Of a stretch of DNA of 64,000 nucleotides, positions 57,293-64,000 are shown piece by piece. The notes below the pieces were generated by a model. That model was not told the origin of the DNA. It did no database searches and saw nothing but the letters and a program-made list of their open reading frames with translations. The position numbers and the translations under genes were made by a program. This DNA comes from an uncultured bacterium (lineage in GTDB: Bacteria > Elusimicrobiota > Elusimicrobia > Elusimicrobiales > Elusimicrobiaceae), in assembly GCA_949294095.1 (NCBI GenBank), contig CASFFZ010000010.1, positions 157,414 through 221,413 on the forward strand, given 5' to 3'. How positions within the stretch are numbered: position 1 is the stretch's first letter; each line of letters opens with the position of its first letter.

Positions 57293-57365
57293 GCCCCGTT
57301 AGCTCAATTGGATAGAGTCCCGGTCTTCGGAACCGGTGGTACAGGTTCAAGTCCTGTACGGGGCA
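57293..57365 (+). tRNA. tRNA-Arg (anticodon TCG)
   Basis: Acceptor GCCCCGT/ACGGGGC, anticodon arm CCGGT-CTTCGGA-ACCGG, T-arm ACAGGTTCAAGTCCTGT. CCA not encoded. A TACAAT -10 element lies about 12 bases upstream. Confidence 0.95.
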
Positions 57366-57607
57366 TACTTCTTCCGAGTGTTATTTTTACAGCACACCAC
57401 TTATTTTTCGTCGGAAAATTAAAAACGCAAAGAACGCCAAAAAAACGGCCGGCCGCAGCATGCGTGCCGCTCAAATGACGGCAAGCGGGCCCGCACGCAT
57501 TCGTTTGCCGCTTGTTGCTTTATTTGATGAAATCTGCAGAGTCTCTCCTCTATGGCTTAAAATTTGCTAAAATAAAAATATCTAAATTTGCAGTAAGGAG
57601 CGTACCT

Positions 57608-58366
57608 ATGGGTGGACATTCGCACTGGGCCGGTATTAAACACAAAAAGGCCCTCGTAGACGCCAAAAAAGGTAAAGTATTTACCAAAATTTTAAGAGAA
57701 ATTACCATCGCCGCCAAAATGAGCGGCGGCAACCCCGACCAAAACCCGCGCTTGCGCAAAGCGATGGACGACGCCCGCGCGGCCAATATGCCGTCGGACA
57801 ACGTAAAACGCGCCATCATGAAAGGTACCGGCCAACTGCCGGGCGTGTCGTACGAAGAAATCACGTACGAAGGCTACGGCCCCGGTTCGGTAGCCGTTAT
57901 TGTGGAATGCACGACGGACAACAAAAACCGCACCTTCTCGGAAATCCGCAAAATTTTCACCAGCCACGGCGGCTCTATCGGTACGGCGGGCTGCGTGTCG
58001 TATATGTTTAAAGGCAAAGGGCTGATTGTCGTCAAGAAAGAAGACATTTCCGAAGACGACCTGATGAACTTGGCCTTGGAAGCCGGTGCGGAAGACGTGC
58101 GCACCGCGGGCGATGTGTACGAAGTGATCACCAACCCGGACATGGCGGAATTGGATGCCGTTAAAAAAGCGATTGAAGCCAAAGGCATTACGCCCGAATC
58201 GGCTGATTTGACGATGCTGCCCGATACGGAAGTAAACATTACCGACGAGCACACCGCCGAAACGTTGATGAAAATGTTGGACGCATTAGACGATCACGAC
58301 GACACCAAAAACGTCTATGACAACTCGAATATAGACGAAGCCGTGGCCGCCAAACTAAACGCCTAG
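57608..58366 (+). CDS. yebC: YebC/PmpR family protein (TACO1-like), 252 aa
   Basis: Starts MGGHSHWAGIKHKKALVDAKKGKVFTKILREITIAAK, the unmistakable family N-terminus, with AAGGAG before it; the longer frame upstream is excluded. NMPSDNVKRAIMKGTG and YEGYGPGSVAVIVECTTDNKNRT follow. Members act as transcription regulators or, as shown for some, help ribosomes through proline stretches. Operon with ruvC. Confidence 0.95.
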   Translation: MGGHSHWAGIKHKKALVDAKKGKVFTKILREITIAAKMSGGNPDQNPRLRKAMDDARAANMPSDNVKRAIMKGTGQLPGVSYEEITYEGYGPGSVAVIVECTTDNKNRTFSEIRKIFTSHGGSIGTAGCVSYMFKGKGLIVVKKEDISEDDLMNLALEAGAEDVRTAGDVYEVITNPDMAELDAVKKAIEAKGITPESADLTMLPDTEVNITDEHTAETLMKMLDALDDHDDTKNVYDNSNIDEAVAAKLNA

Positions 58367-58378
58367 TACAGAGGCCGC

Positions 58379-58942
58379 TTGAACAAAACAACAACCACCG
58401 TTTTAGGTATAGACCCTGGTTTAGACAGAACGGGATGGGCCATCCTCACAAGGGACGCCCGTTCCGTTTTGTCTTTACGGGCGTGCGGGCTGATTCATAC
58501 GGACGCCCGCCAGGAACTGCCTAACCGGTTGGAATACATTTTTGCCGAACTGCAAAAGCTCATCGCCGCCTACGGGCCCGACCAAGTGGCTATGGAACAA
58601 AACTTCTTCTTAAAACGCGCCGTAACCATGGCCAACACGGTCATGACGCGCGGCGTGATTATCTTGGCCTGCCAGCTGGCGGGCAAACCGATTTCGTTTT
58701 ATCCCCCCAAACGCGTTAAAATGATGCTCTGCGGCACCGGAACGGCCGACAAAAAGCAAGTCCAGCGGATGGTGCAGCTGACGCTACACTTGGACAAAGC
58801 CCCCTCGCCGGACGACGTAGCCGACGCCGTTGCCATTGCCGTCTGCCACGCCAAAACCGCCCCGCTAAACGCCATGATAAACGTAAAAGCGGCTTTCCTG
58901 GAAAAAATAAAGGCGGCCAAAGCCGCCCAACTCAAAAAATAA
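58379..58942 (+). CDS. ruvC: Crossover junction endodeoxyribonuclease RuvC, 187 aa
   Basis: LGIDPGLDRTGWAIL (first catalytic Asp), QVAMEQNFFLKRAVTMA (Glu), and SPDDVADAVAIAVCHA (final Asp pair). The frame begins at a TTG with AGAGG 5 bases before it; no in-frame ATG precedes the first catalytic Asp. It resolves Holliday junctions; ruvA and ruvB lie just downstream. Confidence 0.92.
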   Translation: MNKTTTTVLGIDPGLDRTGWAILTRDARSVLSLRACGLIHTDARQELPNRLEYIFAELQKLIAAYGPDQVAMEQNFFLKRAVTMANTVMTRGVIILACQLAGKPISFYPPKRVKMMLCGTGTADKKQVQRMVQLTLHLDKAPSPDDVADAVAIAVCHAKTAPLNAMINVKAAFLEKIKAAKAAQLKK

Positions 58943-59033
58943 TTCGTTCCCGTTGCAAAAACGTTACCGTCTGTCTTTTACCCCGGCGGATTTTACTCCG
59001 TCTGCCGCCTGGAATTACAGGGCGTTTTGCCGC

Positions 59034-59525
59034 TTACCGTTTCCAGATAGCGTACCAATTTTCCGACACCATAGAATGCGTCGTATTGGGATAGGTTTGC
59101 CCGCCATACGAAGCGCACGCCGCTTTGGCCGCCTCGTTGTTTTTCTTGGGGCCGCAGCGAATGGTATTATCTGCATAATTGTAGTGAAAAGACAACACAT
59201 ACTCTTTGCGCTGGAAATAAGCGCCGATCCGGTTAAAAATTTTGATGTATTCCGAGGAAGGAAGATTACAATAATCGCCTTCTGTGGCATTGGTTATGCT
59301 CTGGCAGGGTAATGTAATATCCAGTTCATCCAGCCGCAGGGCATATTGCCCATTGGCCAGCTTATACATTTCCTGCGCGTTAAGCAGGCTCACAAAAAGG
59401 GGAAGATCGCGGGCAATTTTAGATTTTAATACCGCCTTTTGGTATTGCGGCAAGGCTACCGCCGCCAAAATACCGATAATCAATACGACCACCAACAGTT
59501 CAATTAATGTAAAACCTTTTTGCAT
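59034..59525 (-). CDS. Type IV prepilin, 163 aa
   Basis: MQKG is the short leader, then [32 protein letters not shown], a textbook prepilin N-terminal helix; the globular domain has cysteines at CQS, YCNLP, RCGPK and ACASY for loop disulfides. It is one of the many pilin-like genes expected in this phylum. It lies on the opposite strand inside the yebC-ruvC-ruvAB-queA run. Confidence 0.9.
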   Translation of the reverse strand: MQKGFTLIELLVVVLIIGILAAVALPQYQKAVLKSKIARDLPLFVSLLNAQEMYKLANGQYALRLDELDITLPCQSITNATEGDYCNLPSSEYIKIFNRIGAYFQRKEYVLSFHYNYADNTIRCGPKKNNEAAKAACASYGGQTYPNTTHSMVSENWYAIWKR

Positions 59526-59616
59526 AGGCTCAGATCTCCTTTAATAATCTACAATGCAGTATATCAAAAATCACGTCCATAAGAAAGGAGTTTCCGGTTT
59601 ATGGTAAAATGAAAGT

Positions 59617-60228
59617 ATGATAGCGTATTTAAAAGGCGAGATTTTGGAAGTAAAAGAAGACGGGGCCGTCATTGTGTGCGGCGGCGTGGGCTACGAAGTA
59701 AACCTGGCCCACAGCTCGGCTTTGGAACTGACGGCCGGCACCGAACGGGCGCTGTACGTGGCAGAGTCTATTTCCCCTTACGACGGCACCGTCTTGTACG
59801 GTTTTTTAAATAAAGAAGACAAAGAACTCTGGCTTTTGTTCAAAACCGCTATTCCCAACACCGGGCCCAAAAAAGCAATGGAATTTTTAAACAAAGCCCT
59901 GCGCTCGGTGGCGGACTTTCACAACGCCATTTTAAAACGCGACCCTAAAATTTTAACGGGCATTTTCGGCTTTACCGCCAAAACGGCCGAAAAACTGATT
60001 CATTCTTTAAAAGACAAAATGGACGCCGTTACCGTCCAAGGCGAAAGCAAAATAAAAGTGATGGACGAAGCCCCCTATATGAGCGGCGTGATGGAAGCGT
60101 TAACCGCCTTGGGCTATTCCGCCGCGGAATCGCGCCGCGCCATGGAAAAGCTGTATGCCGAAGGCATAAACCCCAACGATAAAATTGAAAACCTTATTAA
60201 AGAGGCCCTGCGGGTGTTGAAAAAATGA
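59617..60228 (+). CDS. ruvA: Holliday junction branch migration protein RuvA, 203 aa
   Basis: [28 protein letters not shown] is the OB-fold domain I; the HhH region and C-terminal domain III ([21 protein letters not shown]) follow. Overlaps ruvB by ATGA. Confidence 0.93.
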   Translation: MIAYLKGEILEVKEDGAVIVCGGVGYEVNLAHSSALELTAGTERALYVAESISPYDGTVLYGFLNKEDKELWLLFKTAIPNTGPKKAMEFLNKALRSVADFHNAILKRDPKILTGIFGFTAKTAEKLIHSLKDKMDAVTVQGESKIKVMDEAPYMSGVMEALTALGYSAAESRRAMEKLYAEGINPNDKIENLIKEALRVLKK

Positions 60229-61247
60229 GCAACCAAAACGAAATTTTAGATGTTTCCCAACTGCCTGAAGAGTCCGCCGGGCTGGAGGCCGCCCTGCGCC
60301 CCACTACGCTGGACGAATTTGTAGGGCAGGACAAACTAAAAGAAAACCTGCGCATTTTTATTGCAGCGGCCAAATCGCGCAAAGAAGCGCTGGATCACTG
60401 CCTTTTTTATGCCCCGCCCGGCTTGGGCAAAACCACGCTGGCTAACATCTTGGCCAAAGAAATGGGCGTCAACATCAAAGTTACTTCCGGCCCCGTGCTG
60501 GCGCGCCCCGGCGATTTGGCCGCCATGCTGACTACGGAACTTTCCGACGGCGACATCCTTTTTATTGACGAAATCCACCGCCTCAATCCGGCCGTGGAAG
60601 AAGCCCTGTACCCGGCCATGGAAGATTTTACGTTCTTTATCAACACCGGCAAAGGCGCCGGCTCCACCACCTTAAAGCTGGCGGTGCCGCGCTTTACGCT
60701 GGTGGGGGCCACCACGCGCTCGGGCCTGCTGACCGGCCCCCTGCGCGACCGCTTTGGCATTGTGTTTAACTTAGGTTTTTACGAAGTGCCGGAAATTACC
60801 GACATTTTGGAACGCTCCGCGCGACTGCTCAATATCCAGGCCGACCGCGAAGGGCTGACGGAGCTTGCCAAGCGCTCCCGCGGCACGCCGCGCATCGCCA
60901 ACCGCCTCCTGCGCCGCGCGCGCGATTTTGCACAGGTAAAGGGAAACGGCGTCATTACGCGCGAGATTGCCCAAACGGCCATGGACTCGCTGGATATAGA
61001 CGAAGAAGGATTGGACAGCGTCGACAAGCGGATTTTGGAAGCGCTGATTGACCGTTTTTCAGGCGGCCCGGTGGGCGTGGACAATTTGGCCATTGCCGTG
61101 TCGGAAGCCGTAGATACGCTGACGGACGTGATTGAGCCGTTTTTAATCAAAGCCGGCTTTATTGCGCGCACCCCGCGCGGGCGCGTGGCCACCCGCAAAG
61201 CCTACGACCATTTAGGCCGCAAACAACATACGGATTTACTTTTCTAA
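60225..61247 (+). CDS. ruvB: Holliday junction helicase motor RuvB, 340 aa
   Basis: AAA+ ATPase: [19 protein letters not shown], Walker [17 protein letters not shown], Walker [13 protein letters not shown], sensor 1 [18 protein letters not shown], and the winged helix ([13 protein letters not shown]). Partner of RuvA in branch migration. Confidence 0.97.
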   Translation: MSNQNEILDVSQLPEESAGLEAALRPTTLDEFVGQDKLKENLRIFIAAAKSRKEALDHCLFYAPPGLGKTTLANILAKEMGVNIKVTSGPVLARPGDLAAMLTTELSDGDILFIDEIHRLNPAVEEALYPAMEDFTFFINTGKGAGSTTLKLAVPRFTLVGATTRSGLLTGPLRDRFGIVFNLGFYEVPEITDILERSARLLNIQADREGLTELAKRSRGTPRIANRLLRRARDFAQVKGNGVITREIAQTAMDSLDIDEEGLDSVDKRILEALIDRFSGGPVGVDNLAIAVSEAVDTLTDVIEPFLIKAGFIARTPRGRVATRKAYDHLGRKQHTDLLF

Positions 61248-61259
61248 CCCGGAGACTCC

Positions 61260-62513
61260 ATGAAACACTTATTGCGTTTTCAGCTGTTGTTCCTAGCCAC
61301 CCTGTTTATCAGCGCGTGCGCCGTGCCTTCCCAGCGTGCCGCCGTCGGCGCGCAAGCCGCTAAAGAAAGCCAAATCAATTCTTCCGCGCTGACGCGCGCC
61401 CCCGAACCGCAATCTCAGGATCCGCAGGCTAAACGCCGCCCGAAAGATTTGACCGTCCGCATTTTGCTGGCGGAAAAACAAAAATCCGCTCTCATCAAAC
61501 ACACGGGCAAAGTATATATCTATACGTTAAATTTGGATAAAAAATACAAAATTTCCGCCCCCGGCACGTTATCGGTCAAAGCCTTAGGCGGCGGCAAAAT
61601 CCAAGTGGGCACCCTGCAGTCCGACAAAACCATTGTACTGGAGCCCGCTTTAAACACCTTGCTGGTGTGGAACAAAAATTCTTACTCCGGCAAAATTTTT
61701 ATCATTCCCGCCGGCAATACGTTTCACTTGGTGGAGCACGCCCCGCTGGAAACGTATCTCTACGGCGTTCTTCCCTACGAGATGAGCCATTCCTGGCCCT
61801 TGGAAGCGCTTAAAGCGCAGGCCGTAGCGGCGCGCACCTACACGCTAAAGACGCTGGAAAACGTGAAAAACCAAAATTTTGATGTGTTTTCCGACGTTCG
61901 CAGCCAAATGTATAAAGGCGGCGGCAAACAATATGATTCCGTCAAAAAAGCGGTGGACGGCACCCGCGGCGAAGTGCTGACCTATCAGGACAAACTGTTT
62001 TTTACCTACTACCACGCCAACTGCGGCGGCGGCACGGACGATGTGCGCAGCTGGAACCCCGGCGCGGCTTCCATCAAGCCGCTTTCCGGCGCTTCCTGCA
62101 AGACGGATTCCCACTCCAAAAGCTACACCTGGCAGATGAACATTCCCCGCTCCAAGGTGGAAAATTACGCCAAACGGGTGGGGGTTTCCGGCACGCTAAA
62201 AAGCCTGAAAATCGCCCGCAAAACCAACACGGGCCGCGCCACCAATATAACGATCCGCACCTCCAAAGGCTCCAAGACCGTTCCGTGCGGCAATTTCCGC
62301 CTGGCCGTCGGCATCCGCAGCTGCAAAATTACCAAGCTTTCCGTACGCAAAAAAGACGTGCATTTTGAAGGCAAAGGCTACGGCCACGGCATTGGCATGT
62401 GCCAAGACGGCGCCAACGGCATGGCAAAAGACGGGAAAAATTATAAAAAGATTTTAAAAAATTACTATCCGGGATCAGAAATAAAAAACATCTCCAATTA
62501 CTATGGCATTTGA
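61260..62513 (+). CDS. SpoIID/LytB-domain lipoprotein, 417 aa
   Basis: Lipoprotein signal LLFLATLFISAC. The SpoIID domain spans about 150-400: LEHAPLETYLYGVLPYEMSHSWPLEALKAQAVAARTYTL, YYHANCGGGTDDVRSWNP, GKGYGHGIGMCQDGANGMAKDGKNYKKILKNYYPG. These are lytic transglycosylases acting on denuded glycan, here in a non-sporulating Gram-negative setting. Overlaps queA by 11 bases. Confidence 0.9.
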   Translation: MKHLLRFQLLFLATLFISACAVPSQRAAVGAQAAKESQINSSALTRAPEPQSQDPQAKRRPKDLTVRILLAEKQKSALIKHTGKVYIYTLNLDKKYKISAPGTLSVKALGGGKIQVGTLQSDKTIVLEPALNTLLVWNKNSYSGKIFIIPAGNTFHLVEHAPLETYLYGVLPYEMSHSWPLEALKAQAVAARTYTLKTLENVKNQNFDVFSDVRSQMYKGGGKQYDSVKKAVDGTRGEVLTYQDKLFFTYYHANCGGGTDDVRSWNPGAASIKPLSGASCKTDSHSKSYTWQMNIPRSKVENYAKRVGVSGTLKSLKIARKTNTGRATNITIRTSKGSKTVPCGNFRLAVGIRSCKITKLSVRKKDVHFEGKGYGHGIGMCQDGANGMAKDGKNYKKILKNYYPGSEIKNISNYYGI

Positions 62514-63540
62514 ACGTTTTAAAAAACTAAACCTAGACCCGCTGATTGCCAAGCAACCGGCCACCCCGCGCGACAGCGCCCGCCAAATGGTGCTCCACCG
62601 CGACACCCATACCATTGAACACCGCATTTTCCGCGATATTCACGAGTATTTTAACCCCGGCGACGCCTTGGTAATCAACAACACCAAGGTTTTCCCCGCC
62701 AAGCTTTTTGCCCATAAACCCACGGGCGGAAAGGTAGAAGTGCTGCTCGTGCGTCCGATGCAAAAACCGAATGTCTGGGCCGTGCTCACGCGGGATTATA
62801 AAGAAGGCATTACCCTGGATTTCGGGGACGGCCTGCGCGCGAAAGCAACCGGCAAAACCGAAAACAACGAAGCCGTTTTGGAATTTAACCAAGAGGATAT
62901 TTTACCGTTCTGCAACGCCCACGGGCTGATGCCCTTGCCGCAATATATTGAAAAGGCCCGCAAGCACGACGGCATGACCCCCAGCATTGCTACCGACAAA
63001 GAGCGCTATCAAACGGTTTACGCCAAGTATACCGGTTCCATTGCCGCGCCGACGGCCGGGTTTCACTTTACGCCGGAACTCTTGCAGAAGTTAAAAGACA
63101 AGGGCGTACGCATCTGCTACATTACCCTGCACGTGGGCTGGGGCACGTTTAAACCCTTGCGCGGCGAGCCGGAACAGCACCATATGCTGGCGGAATTGGG
63201 CGAGGTTTCCCCCGAAACGGCAGATACGCTAAACGCCGTTCGCGCAAACGGAAAACGCGTATTTTCCTGCGGCACCACCAGCACCCGCACCTTGGAAACC
63301 TTTACGGACGACAACCACATTACCCACCCCGGCAAAAAATGGACGGATTTATTTATTTACCCCGGCTATCAGTTTAAAGGCATAGACTGCCTGATTACGA
63401 ACTTCCACTTCCCGGATTCCACGCCCTTGTGTATGACGTCTGCCTTTGCCGGGGAGGACTTCATCTACGAAGCGTACCTGCAAGCGGTGGAAAAGAAATA
63501 CCGCTTCTACTCGTTTGGCGACAGTATGATGATTTTATAA
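62503..63540 (+). CDS. queA: S-adenosylmethionine:tRNA ribosyltransferase-isomerase QueA, 345 aa
   Basis: VINNTKVFPAKLFAHKPTGGKVEVLLV, the YQTVYAKYTGSIAAPTAGFHFTPELL block, LHVGWGTFKPLRGEPEQHHMLAEL and TSTRTLETF are standard. It makes epoxyqueuosine in tRNA. Last gene of the ruvAB-spoIID-queA run. Confidence 0.96.
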   Translation: MAFERFKKLNLDPLIAKQPATPRDSARQMVLHRDTHTIEHRIFRDIHEYFNPGDALVINNTKVFPAKLFAHKPTGGKVEVLLVRPMQKPNVWAVLTRDYKEGITLDFGDGLRAKATGKTENNEAVLEFNQEDILPFCNAHGLMPLPQYIEKARKHDGMTPSIATDKERYQTVYAKYTGSIAAPTAGFHFTPELLQKLKDKGVRICYITLHVGWGTFKPLRGEPEQHHMLAELGEVSPETADTLNAVRANGKRVFSCGTTSTRTLETFTDDNHITHPGKKWTDLFIYPGYQFKGIDCLITNFHFPDSTPLCMTSAFAGEDFIYEAYLQAVEKKYRFYSFGDSMMIL

Positions 63541-63841
63541 ACCACAAAACCCCCGGGCCTTCCGGGGTGCCAGAGCCCGGCACCCCACTCTAGGCCCGTT
63601 CATCTGATTGGTTTAGGCCACATTGTTTCTGTACTGTTGCACACTAACAAAACGGCAGGCGAGCCGCCTCTCCCCGCTCTATGCCCATTAACCCGATTCG
63701 TTTGCGCCACACTGTTTCCGCCCTCTCGCGCTCTAACAAAAAAACAACCCCTTCCGTTCCATAAGGAACTTCCCTTTTACGCCGTTGCCGTTTAGACCCT
63801 CTGTTAACAAAGGTTTTTCCTTTTGATGTTGTTGCCGTTTA
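63541..63841. other. Intergenic region with degenerate tandem repeats
   Basis: A CCCCGG-type hairpin directly after queA (63551-63568) may terminate it. Two diverged copies of a block of about 45 bases (63587-63630 and 63677-63720, both starting CTCTA and containing GCCACA.TGTTTC) follow in direct orientation. No ORF supported. Confidence 0.4.
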
Positions 63842-63961
63842 TCCGCCCCTTTGTCCTGCTTCTAAAAAGCCTTTCAAACGACAAGGCCCTTTTATTGTTT
63901 GAGCGAAGCGAGTTGTAAAAGGGCCCGTTTGAAAGTGATTTTTAGAGGACGCCGGGGCGGA
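63842..63961. repeat. Long imperfect palindrome, about 120 bp
   Basis: Nested paired blocks: 63842-63849 with 63954-63961, 63853-63856 with 63947-63950, 63861-63868 with 63939-63946, 63871-63880 with 63926-63935, and 63885-63894 with 63916-63925. This gives 40 base pairs around a 21-base loop. Confidence 0.8.
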
Positions 63962-63969
63962 CGCTTTTT

Positions 63970-63997
63970 GGTACTTTTTCCCGTTGGAAAAAGTACC
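63970..63997. repeat. Perfect 12-bp hairpin
   Basis: GGTACTTTTTCC and GGAAAAAGTACC separated by CGTT, close to the long palindrome. It looks like a dispersed intergenic repeat and not a normal terminator. Confidence 0.6.
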
Positions 63998-64000
63998 CCC

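Overview
The window looks like a chromosome segment of a host-associated anaerobic Gram-negative bacterium, most likely a member of the Elusimicrobiota (an Elusimicrobium-type gut lineage). This placement is inference. It rests on prepilins with the [20 protein letters not shown] start typical of that phylum, the [FeFe]-hydrogenase maturases HydF and HydG, an outer-membrane barrel protein plus MsbA (two membranes), DXP-pathway isoprenoid genes and a bacterial H1-like basic protein. Core genes are moderately GC-rich; the segment from about 29.9 to 44.6 kb is patchy and largely AT-rich.

Layout. 1-6.6 kb: end of a PBP4-type carboxypeptidase, a YfcC-type carrier preceded by a structured leader and a 31-residue membrane ORF, an HTH regulator, a roughly 410-nt free-standing structured RNA with its own promoter and terminator, msbA and a DksA/TraR zinc-finger gene. 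6.7-13.7 kb: one co-directional string reading ftsQ-ftsA-ftsZ-pilT-cmk-plsC-rpsA, headed by tRNA-Leu. 13.8-29.7 kb: housekeeping genes (smpB, hydG, porin, M42 peptidase-transketolase-PPC operon, fba, hydF, ispA-dxs-LOG, H1-like protein, CYTH protein, thioesterase).

29.77-44.57 kb is an accessory region lying between tRNA-Val and a second copy of the tRNA 3' end plus its terminator. It is a mosaic: a zinc-ribbon nuclease with a NUMOD1-like tail; a broken prophage block (terminase, DUF5681, N-truncated DNA methyltransferase); two truncated chromosomal genes; a C-truncated large serine recombinase diverging from a HhH-GPD/FeS glycosylase; a zeta-type kinase with a coupled 53-residue partner; DUF2924/DUF5681 genes; a PD-(D/E)XK-like protein with a SEC-C tail; and, most interestingly, a DNA invertase next to two convergent TaqI/Eco57I-type specificity fragments bounded by a perfect 24-bp inverted repeat. 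I read the last as an invertible (phase-variable) restriction-modification specificity cassette.

44.6-64 kb returns to core genes: aldehyde dehydrogenase, ogt, two secreted ADP-ribosyltransferase-like paralogues, a C_GCAxxG_C_C protein, a uracil/hypoxanthine-DNA glycosylase, two YqaA membrane proteins, TPR protein, tRNA-Arg with a duplicated 3' end, a secreted protein with an HNH-like motif, CCA-adding enzyme, cation efflux, yebC-ruvC, a prepilin inserted on the opposite strand, ruvA-ruvB-spoIID-queA, and a terminal repeat-rich intergenic region. No CRISPR array or rRNA gene was seen.
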